Source: Phascolarctobacterium sp. (GTDB lineage Bacteria > Bacillota > Negativicutes > Acidaminococcales > Acidaminococcaceae). From it: a stretch of DNA of 64,000 nt. The DNA is taken from positions 62,001-126,000 of the forward strand of contig JAFUKD010000005.1 of NCBI GenBank assembly GCA_017467905.1. The letters run 5' to 3'. This document shows positions 34,954 through 44,529 of the stretch, piece after piece; positions within the stretch are counted from its first letter, which is position 1, and each line of letters begins with the position of its first letter. The notes below the pieces were generated by a model. That model was not told the DNA's origin. It searched no databases and saw only the letters and a list, made by a program, of their open reading frames with translations. Both the position numbers and the translations under genes were made by a program.

Positions 34954-36643
34954 TCTTACACAACCTCGTATATTTAATTGCTTCTGCAGCTGTCAAAAGC
35001 TCGCGAGCATTTTCGTAGGCAGCATGGGTTTCGCTGGAACCTGCCGTCATGCGCATCAGCTCGCGGATACGAGCCTCCTCGTCTAAAACTGCAAGCACAG
35101 TAGCAGTACGTCCCTCACTGCTCTGCTTTTCAATAAAGATATGTCTATCAGCAAAGGCTGCTATTTGCGGCAAGTGGGTAATGCACAGTACTTGTCCTGT
35201 TTTGGAGATGACAGCGATTTTTTCAGCCATTTTCTGGGCAGTGACACCGCCAACGCCAGTATCAATCTCGTCAAACACCATAGTGGGCACGTCGCCGGTA
35301 TTCATCATTACTGTTTTGATAGCCAGTGCGATGCGGGAAAGCTCACCACCGGAAGCCACCTTTTCTAGTTCGTTGACAGGTTCACCCATATTGGCACTGA
35401 ACATAAATCTCATATCATCACGTCCGTGAGCGGTAAACCTTTCTAATTTTTCAAAGGCTACTGCAAACACCCCATTGGGCATTGCCAAATCATGAATGTG
35501 GTTAGTCACAAGCTGACACAAGCGTTCAGCCTGCAGCTTACGTTCTGCAGTCAAAGCATCTGCCGCAGTGGTAAGCTCCTTAGTTAATTTTGCCAGCTCC
35601 TTTTCAATCTTGGCAATGGTATCTGCCAAATCTAAGAGCTCATTATATTTAATCTTAGTGGCTTCCAAATACTCAAGCACTGCTTCCGTACTGCCACCAT
35701 ATTTTTTATGTAAACGATAAATTGTATCTAAACGCTGCTGCACCTCTACCGCACGTTCGCTGTTAAAATCACTGCGGGAAAGATATTCACTTAATTCCTG
35801 ACGGCAATCGTCAAGAGTAATCCAGGCACTGTCCACGTTGTCCAGCAGAATGCTCAGCCTGCTATCGTAGCGCACTGCGTTTTGTAAACTGCTTTTTGCT
35901 TTCGCCAACAGGGAAAGCACTGCCTTTTCTTCATCTAATAAGCCATAGGCAGTATTCACGGCGCTGATAATCTTTTCGCTGTTTTGCAGAACTCTGCCTT
36001 CCTCTTCCAAGGAAACTTCCTCGCCTATGCGCAGCTTAGCAGCTTCAATTTCCTTTACTTCCCAATCGTAACGGTCAAGAAGCAAATCCTGCTGTTCACT
36101 ATCTGCCTTCAATGCCTGCAGCTTTTCTTTTAAGGCAACATATTCTGCGTAAAGCCTACTGTAATTAGCAAAGCAGTCAGCAATACCCGCACCGCCAAAG
36201 CCATCTACCAAAAGGCGAGGAGCATCTGCCTTTAATAGGGCTTGGTTTTCGTGCTGACCGTGAATATCTACAAGCATGGTGCTGATGGTTTTAAGTACGT
36301 TTAAAGGAACTTGTACCCCATTAACGCTTGCCTTGCTTTTTCCGGCACTGGTTACCTGACGTTTCAAAAACACTTCGTCCTCAACCTCTATGCCCTGTTC
36401 TTCCAGATAGGCTTGCAGCTGGCTTTGGGTACTGATGTCGAACACTGCCTGCACCCAAAAGCTATCTGCACCTGTACGCACATAGTCCGCAGAAGCGCGA
36501 TTGCCCAAGACAACACCAAAGGCATCTACCAATATGGATTTACCAGCACCGGTTTCGCCAGTGAAAACATTAAAACCAGGTACAAATTCTACTTTTGCAT
36601 CTTCTAACAACGCAAAATTATGAACGTGCAAGGATTGCAGCAT
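34946..36643 (-). CDS. recN: DNA repair protein RecN
   Basis: SMC-like ATPase that organises DNA ends in double-strand break repair. Walker A GETGAGKS (near 30-37), a central coiled coil, the signature region VASGGELSRIALAI and Walker B DEIDTGVGG are all present. The 565 residues match the family. ATG 36643 is chosen, 8 nt after GAGG. It lies directly downstream of argR, the classic Firmicutes argR-recN order, and upstream of the Nudix gene. RecN is often LexA-controlled, but I see no operator beside it here. Confidence 0.95.
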   Translation of the reverse strand: MLQSLHVHNFALLEDAKVEFVPGFNVFTGETGAGKSILVDAFGVVLGNRASADYVRTGADSFWVQAVFDISTQSQLQAYLEEQGIEVEDEVFLKRQVTSAGKSKASVNGVQVPLNVLKTISTMLVDIHGQHENQALLKADAPRLLVDGFGGAGIADCFANYSRLYAEYVALKEKLQALKADSEQQDLLLDRYDWEVKEIEAAKLRIGEEVSLEEEGRVLQNSEKIISAVNTAYGLLDEEKAVLSLLAKAKSSLQNAVRYDSRLSILLDNVDSAWITLDDCRQELSEYLSRSDFNSERAVEVQQRLDTIYRLHKKYGGSTEAVLEYLEATKIKYNELLDLADTIAKIEKELAKLTKELTTAADALTAERKLQAERLCQLVTNHIHDLAMPNGVFAVAFEKLERFTAHGRDDMRFMFSANMGEPVNELEKVASGGELSRIALAIKTVMMNTGDVPTMVFDEIDTGVGGVTAQKMAEKIAVISKTGQVLCITHLPQIAAFADRHIFIEKQSSEGRTATVLAVLDEEARIRELMRMTAGSSETHAAYENARELLTAAEAIKYTRLCKND

Positions 36644-36658
36644 AAACATTACCTCAAA

Positions 36659-37108
36659 TTACAGATGGTCTTTAAAACGATGCAGCAGGGTTGCCACACC
36701 TTCTTTATCTTCCAAAGCGACAAACACAGTGTCATCTCCGGCAATAGTACCTAAAATTTCGGGCCACTTCATATAATCAACTGCGTAAGCTACTGCTTGA
36801 GCAGTACCGGGCAGAGTGCGGATAACTACCAGGCATTGGGAAGCGCGCACGCTAATAATGGAATCCTGAAAGGTACGTTCCAAACGCCCCGGAGTAAGAA
36901 GCATATTATGTTCTTTCGGATAAGCATAGTGGTAATGTCCGTCGGCATCAGGAACCTTTACCAGCATCAGCTCTTTAATATCACGGGACACAGTAGCCTG
37001 GGTTACCTCAATGCCTTCATTGCGCAGAGCAGCTGCTAAGTCCTCTTGGGTTTCTACTTTATGCTTATCAATGATTTCTTTAATTTTTGCGTGTCTGGTC
37101 ATTTTCAT
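36659..37108 (-). CDS. argR: Arginine repressor ArgR/AhrC
   Basis: Hexameric arginine-responsive regulator. The N-terminal winged helix contains the recognition segment TQATVSRDIKEL (about 34-45) and the C-terminal oligomerisation domain carries the arginine-binding GTIAGDDTVF motif (about 121-130). At 149 aa it is full length. ATG 37108 follows GAGGTGA. It sits between nadK and recN; the arginine genes it would control are not in this window. Confidence 0.95.
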   Translation of the reverse strand: MKMTRHAKIKEIIDKHKVETQEDLAAALRNEGIEVTQATVSRDIKELMLVKVPDADGHYHYAYPKEHNMLLTPGRLERTFQDSIISVRASQCLVVIRTLPGTAQAVAYAVDYMKWPEILGTIAGDDTVFVALEDKEGVATLLHRFKDHL

Positions 37109-37144
37109 GATTGATCACCTCATTTATTCAAAATAACCTTGTGG

Positions 37145-38005
37145 TTATATGTTACGCATCAATTTCTGCTGCCAGGTCTGGTAATAGTCCCTGCTCGTCA
37201 GCCTGATGAATTGCATTTTATAAGGACTCTTGGCAATGCGTACATGAGTAGCTTCTGTTACGGGAGCTACATTCTCCCCGTCAGCAGCAAGCATCATTTC
37301 TTCACTGCCAACCATTGGTTTTAAATCTATTACCTCAGACATGGGGATGATAAGCGCGCGAGCCGTAAGAGAATGTGCGCACACAGGAGTAATAACGCTA
37401 ACTTCAAGCTCCGGCTGAACCAAAGGTCCACCTGCTGAAAGAGAGTAAGCAGTAGAGCCGGTGGCAGTTGCTACGATGAGACCGTCTGCTGCGTAGCTGC
37501 CGGAGGGCTTACCATTGATACTCATGTGCATATGCGCCATTTTGCTGAACGCACCCTTCGCCAGTACCAAATCGTTAAGCGCGTGAGTCGTTGCCACGCA
37601 CTCTTCCCCTTGAATAACCTGAGCCTGCAGCAAGGCACGGCTTTCAATAATATAATCTCCACGTCCCAGCTTCATTACTGCTTTACGGATACGCGGGTAC
37701 TCTATTTCAGCCAAGAAGCCTAATTTACCAAAGTTCACACCAAAAGCAGGGATTCCATAGGGTGCAAGATAGCCTGCCATTTTCAGCAGAGTACCATCAC
37801 CGCCCAAGGAAACTGCAAAGTCAAGGCTTTGCAACGCATCCGCATTCTGCAAATCGTAGCCTTCACATTGATATTCATCACAAATATCCTTGGGTAACAA
37901 GGGCACTAAGCCCTGCTCCCTGCACAGCTCAACAAATTTCTGCAGCTCTGCACAAACTTTTTCCTTTGTCATATTGGGAAAAATTCCCAAACGTTTTGCC
38001 TTCAT
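37145..38005 (-). CDS. nadK: NAD kinase
   Basis: Phosphorylates NAD to NADP. It has the GGDGTLL motif in SLGGDGTLLKMAG (about 69-81), NFGKLGFLAE, and the ATGSTAYSLSAGGP segment of the C-terminal beta domain. At 286 aa it is a typical bacterial enzyme. It lies 11 nt after tlyA in the common tlyA-nadK-argR-recN order. NADP supply is relevant to NfnAB and Dxr-type steps but is a general function. Confidence 0.95.
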   Translation of the reverse strand: MKAKRLGIFPNMTKEKVCAELQKFVELCREQGLVPLLPKDICDEYQCEGYDLQNADALQSLDFAVSLGGDGTLLKMAGYLAPYGIPAFGVNFGKLGFLAEIEYPRIRKAVMKLGRGDYIIESRALLQAQVIQGEECVATTHALNDLVLAKGAFSKMAHMHMSINGKPSGSYAADGLIVATATGSTAYSLSAGGPLVQPELEVSVITPVCAHSLTARALIIPMSEVIDLKPMVGSEEMMLAADGENVAPVTEATHVRIAKSPYKMQFIRLTSRDYYQTWQQKLMRNI

Positions 38006-38016
38006 TAAAGCTCCTA

Positions 38017-38835
38017 TTATTCGGCAGTAGCCTTTTTATCTAAATCGCCATGACTTCGGCTAACCAGTTCATTAACATAAGCCTCGCTTACAGCGTCGTC
38101 ATCACTCTTAGTCAAATGCATCAGGTATTCAATATTTCCTTCCGGTCCTTTGATGGGAGAAAAATCTAAGCCTGCAATGCCAAAGCCTTCACTTTTAGCA
38201 AAGGCAATAACATTTTTGATAACGTCCTCGTGTACCTTGGCGTCACGCACAACGCCCTTCTTGCCCACATTTTCCTTTCCGGCTTCAAACTGGGGCTTAA
38301 TCAAAGCCACCACAAAGCCTTCCGGTTTTAAGATTTTATATACAGCAGGCAACACCTTATCCAAAGAGATAAAGGCAACGTCAATAGTAACAGCATCAAC
38401 TAATTCGCCAAGGCTATCGCTTTCAAGATAACGCACATTGGTGCGCTCCATATTGATTACTCTTTCATCATTGCGCAGCTTCCAGGCAAGTTGTCCATAG
38501 CCTACATCAACGGCGTAAACCTTTGCTGCACCATTTTGTAAGGCGCAATCGGTAAAGCCACCGGTAGAAGCGCCGATATCTGCAACTACCTTGCCCTCCA
38601 CGCTAATGGGGAAAATCTGTAATGCCTTTTCCAGCTTCAAGCCGCCACGGCTAACATAGCGCAGCTTGTCACCTAAAAGACGAATGGTAACATCAGGAGT
38701 AACCTGCGTTCCCGGTTTATCTATTTTTTGTTCGTTAACAAGCACCTGTCCTGCCATAACCGCAGCTTGGGCTTTTGCCCTGCTTTCAAACAAGCCACGA
38801 TTCATCAGCAGTGCGTCTAAACGTTCTTTCTTCAA
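38017..38835 (-). CDS. tlyA: TlyA family rRNA 2'-O-methyltransferase/hemolysin-like protein
   Basis: An N-terminal S4 RNA-binding domain (about 1-62) is joined to an FtsJ-type methyltransferase with SAM motif VADIGASTGGFTDCAL (near 85-100). TlyA methylates 16S and/or 23S rRNA ribose in characterised species; the hemolysin label is historical. The 272 aa are full length. It follows dxs by 2 nt, as in many Firmicutes. Confidence 0.92.
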   Translation of the reverse strand: MKKERLDALLMNRGLFESRAKAQAAVMAGQVLVNEQKIDKPGTQVTPDVTIRLLGDKLRYVSRGGLKLEKALQIFPISVEGKVVADIGASTGGFTDCALQNGAAKVYAVDVGYGQLAWKLRNDERVINMERTNVRYLESDSLGELVDAVTIDVAFISLDKVLPAVYKILKPEGFVVALIKPQFEAGKENVGKKGVVRDAKVHEDVIKNVIAFAKSEGFGIAGLDFSPIKGPEGNIEYLMHLTKSDDDAVSEAYVNELVSRSHGDLDKKATAE

Positions 38836-38837
38836 TA

Positions 38838-40724
38838 TTATTCACCCTTTACAAAGGCTGTAGTCTTAACAACCATTGTCTCTACGTCCAGTCCGATATC
38901 CTGGAACAATCTCTGCTTGTCACCATGCAGGATAAACTCGTCAGGAATTGCGAAATTCAGTACCTCACACTCTCCTAACAGCTTTGCCTCGTTCAATGCT
39001 TCCAGTACAGCGCTACCAACGCCGCCCTGCAGTACTCCCTCTTCCATGGTAACAAGCTTTTTATATTTTGCAGCGTGTTCAAGGAGCAAGGCCTTGTCCA
39101 AAGGTTTAGCAAAGCGCATATTAACTACGCCAGCGCTGATACCTTCTTGAAGCAGCTTATCTGCCACAAGAAGGGCACTTTCTACCATAGTACCAATCGC
39201 CCACAAGCACACGTCGCTACCTTCGCGGAGAACCTCTGCCTTGCCAATGGGCAGTACAATTTTTTCACCGCTAATATCTACACCAACACCACTGCCACGC
39301 GGATAACGTACTGCCACAGGACTGTTCATTGCTACCGCAGTTTTAAGCATATGGCGCAATTCGTCTTCGTCCTTAGGAGCCATAACCGTCATATTGGGCA
39401 TGCTGCGCAGGTAGGCATAATCAAATACACCGTGATGGGTAAAGCCATCGTCCCCTACAAGGCCTGCTCTGTCAAGGCACAAATTAACATGCAGGTTTTG
39501 CATGCAGATATCATGAAGCACGCTATCGTAAGCACGTTGTAAAAAAGTAGAGTAAACTGCTACAACAGGATTCAAGCCTGCTGCTGCCATGCCTGCCGCC
39601 GCAGTGACAGCGTGCTGTTCTGCAATGCCAACATCAAAGAAGCGGTTGGGAAACTCCTTGCTAAAAGGTGTCAGCCCCGTACCGTCAGGCATTGCCGCAG
39701 TAATAGCAACAAGGTTTTCGTTCTCCTTAGCAAGCTCTATGATAGTCTTGCCAAAAACTTCCGTATAGGTAATGGGAGCATTGGGATTAGTAATCTTCGC
39801 GCCGGTCGCCACCTCATAAGGGCCGGTACCGTGAAATTTATTGGGACTTTCTTCTGCAGGAGCATAGCCCTTGCCCTTTTTAGTTATTACGTGAACTAAA
39901 ACAGGTTCGTTAATATGCTTGGCTGCTTCCAAAACTTCAATCAAGCTATGTACATCATGACCATCAATGGGACCCAAGTAGGTAAAGCCCAGCTCTTCAA
40001 AAATGCAGGTGGGCAGCATTAAATTTTTAACGCTTCCCTTAATGCGACGGATAACCTTTAAAACATCTCCGCCAAATTCTACATTACTTAACCAGCTTTC
40101 CAGGTCATGCTTAATTTTATTATAGGTTTCACCTGTACGCAGGTGGTACAGATATTCGGACATAGCGCCAACGTTCTTAGAGATGGACATTTCATTGTCG
40201 TTTAGCACAACAATCATCTTCTTACGTAAATCACCGGCATTGTTCAGCGCTTCAAAAGCCAAACCGCCAGTCATGGAACCATCACCAATAACTGCTACTA
40301 CGTTGTAGTCCTCGCCCTTTACATCACGGGCAACCGCCATGCCAAGAGCCGCGGAGATAGACGTGCTGGAGTGACCAACGCCAAAAGCATCGTGTTCGCT
40401 TTCGCTACGCTTGGGAAAGCCGGAAAGCCCTCCATATTGGCGCAAGGTATGAAACTGCTCACGTCTACCGGTAACAATTTTATGTATGTAGGCTTGGTGG
40501 CCTACATCAAAAATAATCTTATCCTCAGGAGTGGAGAATACTTTATGTAAAGCAAGAGTAAGCTCTACCACACCAAGGTTAGGCGCCAAGTGCCCACCGT
40601 TTTTGGCAATTACATTTATCAAAAGCTGGCGGATTTCCGCAGCCAGCTGTACCAACTGTTCGCCAGTTAATTTTTTAACATCAACCGGAGAGTTTATGGT
40701 ATCAAGAAGTTTAGTTTCACTCAT
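38838..40724 (-). CDS. dxs: 1-deoxy-D-xylulose-5-phosphate synthase
   Basis: Thiamine diphosphate enzyme joining pyruvate and glyceraldehyde-3-phosphate, the entry to the non-mevalonate isoprenoid pathway. The TPP motif GDGSMTGGLAFEALNN (near 145-160) and the transketolase segments FDVGHQAY and GIAEQHAVTAAAG are visible. I favour ATG 40724, which matches where homologues begin and has GAGG upstream; an ATG at 40745 overlapping the ispA stop would add seven residues. It follows ispA, and ispH and fni are in the window, so four isoprenoid steps are encoded here. Confidence 0.94.
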   Translation of the reverse strand: MSETKLLDTINSPVDVKKLTGEQLVQLAAEIRQLLINVIAKNGGHLAPNLGVVELTLALHKVFSTPEDKIIFDVGHQAYIHKIVTGRREQFHTLRQYGGLSGFPKRSESEHDAFGVGHSSTSISAALGMAVARDVKGEDYNVVAVIGDGSMTGGLAFEALNNAGDLRKKMIVVLNDNEMSISKNVGAMSEYLYHLRTGETYNKIKHDLESWLSNVEFGGDVLKVIRRIKGSVKNLMLPTCIFEELGFTYLGPIDGHDVHSLIEVLEAAKHINEPVLVHVITKKGKGYAPAEESPNKFHGTGPYEVATGAKITNPNAPITYTEVFGKTIIELAKENENLVAITAAMPDGTGLTPFSKEFPNRFFDVGIAEQHAVTAAAGMAAAGLNPVVAVYSTFLQRAYDSVLHDICMQNLHVNLCLDRAGLVGDDGFTHHGVFDYAYLRSMPNMTVMAPKDEDELRHMLKTAVAMNSPVAVRYPRGSGVGVDISGEKIVLPIGKAEVLREGSDVCLWAIGTMVESALLVADKLLQEGISAGVVNMRFAKPLDKALLLEHAAKYKKLVTMEEGVLQGGVGSAVLEALNEAKLLGECEVLNFAIPDEFILHGDKQRLFQDIGLDVETMVVKTTAFVKGE

Positions 40725-40744
40725 TGTGAGTTTTACCTCGTTCA

Positions 40745-41620
40745 TCAATTTTTACGATTACACATCAGCTTGGTAATTTCGCGCAGGGCATCCGCCTTGT
40801 CGCCAAACATTTCCAAGCATTGCAAAGCTTCGCTTACAGTTTTTTCTGCCAGCGCCTTTGCCCCTTCTAAAGAATACAGGCTTACATAAGTGGACTTCTG
40901 ATTTTTAGCATCACTGCCAACAGGTTTACCCATTGCCTCAGCGTCGCCTTCCACATCTAAAATATCATCTGTAATTTGGAAGGCAAGACCTAACAAATCA
41001 GCAAATTTAGTCAGAGCCAACAGCTCTTCATCGGTAGCACCTGCTAAGTGTGCGCCGCCACGCACCGCGCCAATGAACAAGGCACCGGTTTTGCCGGCGT
41101 GCAGCTTGCGCAGTTCTTCCGCACTAATTTCCTTGCCTTCGGCTTCTAAATCCAGGCCTTGACCGCCAACCATACCAAAGTTACCTGCGCACATTGCCAT
41201 CTCGCGTACAACCTCTACCAAAGCAGCAGGGTCTACATTCTTTTGTTCCAGCATAACTTCAAATGCCAAGGTAAGCAAGCCGTCACCGGCAAGCACAGCC
41301 ATCGCCTCGCCATAAACCTTATGGTTAGTCAGACGGCCACGACGATAATCATCATCGTCCATGCAGGGCAAATCGTCATGGATGAGGGAATAGGTGTGAA
41401 TCATTTCCAAACCGCAAGCAACAGGCAAATAATTGTATCCCTTTTTGCCCAAAGCTTCTGCCGTAGCCATCAACAGCACGGGACGAATACGCTTGCCCCC
41501 CGCCAAAAGGCTGTAAGCCATGGCATCATCCACCTTGCTAATGCCCTTTTCAGCCATACGGGTCTCTAAAAAGTTTTCGATTAATTTTCTTTGATTATCG
41601 TAGTAAACTGCAAAATCCAT
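40745..41620 (-). CDS. ispA: Polyprenyl (farnesyl/geranyl) diphosphate synthase
   Basis: Short-chain trans-prenyl transferase making geranyl/farnesyl diphosphate. The first Asp-rich motif is in HDDLPCMDDDD and the second is in QITDDILDVEGD. At 291 aa it is typical. ATG 41620 has GGAGG 5 nt upstream; the longer reading overlaps xseB. The xseA-xseB-ispA-dxs-tlyA order is a standard Firmicutes arrangement. Confidence 0.94.
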   Translation of the reverse strand: MDFAVYYDNQRKLIENFLETRMAEKGISKVDDAMAYSLLAGGKRIRPVLLMATAEALGKKGYNYLPVACGLEMIHTYSLIHDDLPCMDDDDYRRGRLTNHKVYGEAMAVLAGDGLLTLAFEVMLEQKNVDPAALVEVVREMAMCAGNFGMVGGQGLDLEAEGKEISAEELRKLHAGKTGALFIGAVRGGAHLAGATDEELLALTKFADLLGLAFQITDDILDVEGDAEAMGKPVGSDAKNQKSTYVSLYSLEGAKALAEKTVSEALQCLEMFGDKADALREITKLMCNRKN

Positions 41621-41621
41621 C

Positions 41622-41867
41622 TTATGCCTCCAAATCATGGAATGTTTCTAATTTATATTCATCGTCATTTACGGCAACGATTTTTTCTACTTCCTGCTTA
41701 ACGGTATCCAGCTTGCTCATACAAATCTTGCTTAGCTCGATACCATATTTAAAAACATCAAGGGATTGCTCCAAGGACAGCTCGCCGCTTTCAAGCAGTC
41801 GTACCTGTTCTTCCAGCTCCGTCAATGCTTCTTCAAATTTTATATTCTTAGCAATTTTCTTCGCCAT
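41622..41867 (-). CDS. xseB: Exodeoxyribonuclease VII small subunit
   Basis: The 81-aa all-helical partner of XseA with the family pattern FEEALTELEEQVRLLESGEL. The start at ATG 41867 overlaps the xseA stop as TAATG, and the longer upstream reading is a shadow of xseA. It stops 1 nt before the ispA start codon region. Confidence 0.93.
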   Translation of the reverse strand: MAKKIAKNIKFEEALTELEEQVRLLESGELSLEQSLDVFKYGIELSKICMSKLDTVKQEVEKIVAVNDDEYKLETFHDLEA

Positions 41868-43072
41868 TAACCTTCCTCCACGCTTTGCACTACAGAAACT
41901 ATCTTGCCATCTGCTACAGTAGTAACCAGCTCTTCTCCCCAACGCACTTGCTCAACGGAAGTAACAACTCGGTAATCTTCCTTCTGGGTAACAGAATAAC
42001 CACGCGCCAACACCGCCAAGGGACTTAAATTATCAAGACGGGCAGCCTGCAATTCAAATTTATGGCTACATTGCCTAAGTAAGCCTTCCATATGATTTAC
42101 AAGCTTGTTATAGGCTGCATCAGTACGCAAAGCCCTGTCAGCAAAAAGCCTTTCAGGATCCTTCAACACCCAGGAATTACTCAATCTGTCTAATCTATAT
42201 TCTTCCTGCTCAAACCTTGTCTGCATCAAATGACGACAACGTCTTTGCAAGTTCTCTATTTGTAAAATGTAGCCTTCCGCATCTGCCACAGCAAGCTCTG
42301 CAGCTTGGGAAGGAGTCGCTGCCCTCTTATCTGCAGCGAAGTCACATAATGTAAAATCTGTTTCGTGACCAACAGCGCTGATGATTGGTATAACAGAAGC
42401 AGCTACTGCACGAACTGTCTGCTCTTCGTTGAAAGCCCACAGCTCTTCAATGGAACCACCACCACGACCAACAATAAGCACGTCTGCCAAATTATGCTTG
42501 TTAAAAAATTGAATGGCGCGGGCAATTTCACTTGCAGCTCCTTCGCCCTGCACCTTTACAGGATAGAGCAACAACTTTATTCCCTTGTTACGCCTTCTTG
42601 ACACAGTGATGATATCACGCACCGCTGCTCCCACCGGAGAAGTAATGATGCCAACAGTCTTGGGATTTACAGGAAGCAGCTGCTTTCTTTCTGTAGCAAA
42701 CAAGCCTTCTGCTTCCAGCTTTGCCTTTAGCTTTTCGTAAGCCACCATTAAATCGCCAACACCCTGGGGCAAAAGCATATCAGTGTAAAGCTGATAAACA
42801 CCATCACGCTCATACACGGTAATGCGTCCAAAGGCAATAACCGTATCACCATTTTGAGGCTCAAAGCGCATGCTCATAGCCTTGCCACGGAACATAACGC
42901 ATTTCAAAACAGCACCGCCATCCTTTAAAGTAAAGTAGCAGTGACCGGAAGGATAACGTTTAAAATTGGATATTTCGCCTACAATCTGCACATTGCGCAG
43001 GTTTATCTCATTATCCAAAAGGGACTTTATATAATTGTTGATTTCAGATACTGTGAAAGTATTGTCAGTCAA
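41867..43072 (-). CDS. xseA: Exodeoxyribonuclease VII large subunit
   Basis: Catalytic subunit of the single-strand-specific exonuclease. The N-terminal OB fold (about 1-100) contains GEISNFKRYPSGHCYFTLKD-type residues, followed by the catalytic domain with SPVGAAVRDI, GRGGGSIEELWAFN and SAVGHETDFTL. A coiled-coil C terminus closes the 401 aa. It is translationally coupled to xseB. The upstream gap of 32 nt follows the Kae1-like gene. Confidence 0.95.
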   Translation of the reverse strand: MTDNTFTVSEINNYIKSLLDNEINLRNVQIVGEISNFKRYPSGHCYFTLKDGGAVLKCVMFRGKAMSMRFEPQNGDTVIAFGRITVYERDGVYQLYTDMLLPQGVGDLMVAYEKLKAKLEAEGLFATERKQLLPVNPKTVGIITSPVGAAVRDIITVSRRRNKGIKLLLYPVKVQGEGAASEIARAIQFFNKHNLADVLIVGRGGGSIEELWAFNEEQTVRAVAASVIPIISAVGHETDFTLCDFAADKRAATPSQAAELAVADAEGYILQIENLQRRCRHLMQTRFEQEEYRLDRLSNSWVLKDPERLFADRALRTDAAYNKLVNHMEGLLRQCSHKFELQAARLDNLSPLAVLARGYSVTQKEDYRVVTSVEQVRWGEELVTTVADGKIVSVVQSVEEG

Positions 43073-43104
43073 ATCTTCTATACCTTGTCAATCTTCGGAA
43101 AATA

Positions 43105-44052
43105 TTATTTACTCATTCGCCAGGCAAAGGCTGCACAACCGGTAGCATTATCACAGCTAAAGCGAGCTTCTGGAACCCATACGCTTACGCGGCGCTTAGC
43201 AAGCTTTTCTGTAACGTGGTTGCGAATGTAAGTGTTAGAAGCCACGCCACCAACTAACAGTACAGCATGGACATTGTATTCCGCTGCCCCGTTTCGCAGC
43301 ATACGGGTGAAGGTTTCTGCCAAAGCGTATTGCACGCCTAAAGCCAAGGCAGCACCATCTGCTCCTGCCTCCAGCTTACGCAGAGCTGCAGTGGCAGGAC
43401 CGCTAAGGCTTGCGTTCAGCTTTCTTACGGAAACAGGCAGTTCCACCATTTGTTCAGCAGTTGCCGCAAGCTTTTCCAATTCTGGACCCGTAGGAAACTT
43501 TAACCCCAAGGCCACGCCAACTCTATCAATAAACTGTCCGGCGTGAAGGTCAATGCTGCCACCAACCTCCGTCAGGTTAAATCTGCCATTTGCCTGTCGT
43601 TCCGCAAGCAGTAAATCCGTTGTGCCACCGGAAGCGTGCAACAACAAAAAGCGCTCCGCATCCGGACCACCTGCGCTCCACACACCAGCCTCCAGGTGAT
43701 TTTCCTGATGACTGATAATATGAAGCTTTGCTCCGGTAGCAGCTGCTAAAGTGCGAGCCACTCCGCTTCCTGCCAAAAACGCAGGCATATAAGAATTTTC
43801 TATAGGTCTGGGATAGCCGCTAACACCAATTGCCACAAGCTCATAATCCTTGTCCTGTAAAATTCCTTCCAATATATATGGTAGGTTACGTGTGTGCTGG
43901 AACACCATCTCGGATTGCTGCAAACCGCAACGACCGGGCTTGACATCTAAAATCTTACGCCCTTCCCCTATCAGCTTACCAGCTTCATCCAAAACTGCAG
44001 CAGATGTAGTATAGCAACTGGTATCAATCCCCAGATATACTCTTTGTTTCAT
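43105..44052 (-). CDS. Kae1/TsaD-like paralogue (ASKHA fold), function unknown
   Basis: A 315-aa protein of the Kae1/TsaD/YgjD superfamily. It keeps the ATPase fold, the metal motif HX3H in SHQENHLEAG (near 114-118), an LLHASGGTTDLLL phosphate loop and the C-terminal SCDNATGCAAFA. The sequence is shorter and more divergent than canonical TsaD, the t6A tRNA enzyme, and sits between nusB and xseA rather than with tsaB/tsaE/rimI. I therefore read it as the second, uncharacterised paralogue rather than TsaD itself. The label O-sialoglycoprotein endopeptidase is historical. Confidence 0.75.
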   Translation of the reverse strand: MKQRVYLGIDTSCYTTSAAVLDEAGKLIGEGRKILDVKPGRCGLQQSEMVFQHTRNLPYILEGILQDKDYELVAIGVSGYPRPIENSYMPAFLAGSGVARTLAAATGAKLHIISHQENHLEAGVWSAGGPDAERFLLLHASGGTTDLLLAERQANGRFNLTEVGGSIDLHAGQFIDRVGVALGLKFPTGPELEKLAATAEQMVELPVSVRKLNASLSGPATAALRKLEAGADGAALALGVQYALAETFTRMLRNGAAEYNVHAVLLVGGVASNTYIRNHVTEKLAKRRVSVWVPEARFSCDNATGCAAFAWRMSK

Positions 44053-44053
44053 T

Positions 44054-44509
44054 TTATCTAACCATTTTACCTAAAACACCATTGACAAAGCGCGGTGCTT
44101 CCTCGCTGCCATAAAGCTTCGCAATCTCTACTGCTTCATTGATGGCAACTCCAGGTGCAATCTTCTCGTTTGCAAAAAGCATTTCATACACAGCAATTCG
44201 TAAAATATTTCTATCTGCGGCAGGCATTCTGTCCACAGTCCAGTCCACCGCGTATTGAGCAAGCTTGGCATCAATGGCTTCCAAGTTCGCCAGTACACCC
44301 TGCAGTACTCCAGCTGCGTAATCTTTGGCTTTTACATAAGCTGCCTTCTTAGCCTGCAGCTCTTCGCTTGCATCATCAGTTTCATTCAAATAAATAAACT
44401 CGTCATGCTCTGCAATAGAGCTGTTCAGTGCTTGCTCTGCTTCGCAGGCGGTAAAATCTATTTGAAACAAACTTTGCATTACTACTTCTCTTGCTAATCT
44501 ACGACTCAT
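44054..44509 (-). CDS. nusB: Transcription antitermination factor NusB
   Basis: RNA-binding antitermination factor that works with S10/NusE on rRNA operons. An all-helical 151-aa protein with the family ends: SRRLAREVVMQSLFQID at the start, APGVAINEAVEIAKLYG near 120 and FVNGVLGKM at the C terminus. It follows the DUF2273 gene by 20 nt in the asp23-amaP-DUF2273-nusB order typical of Clostridia and Negativicutes. Confidence 0.95.
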   Translation of the reverse strand: MSRRLAREVVMQSLFQIDFTACEAEQALNSSIAEHDEFIYLNETDDASEELQAKKAAYVKAKDYAAGVLQGVLANLEAIDAKLAQYAVDWTVDRMPAADRNILRIAVYEMLFANEKIAPGVAINEAVEIAKLYGSEEAPRFVNGVLGKMVR

Positions 44510-44529
44510 AAAAAACTTCCCCCAATATT

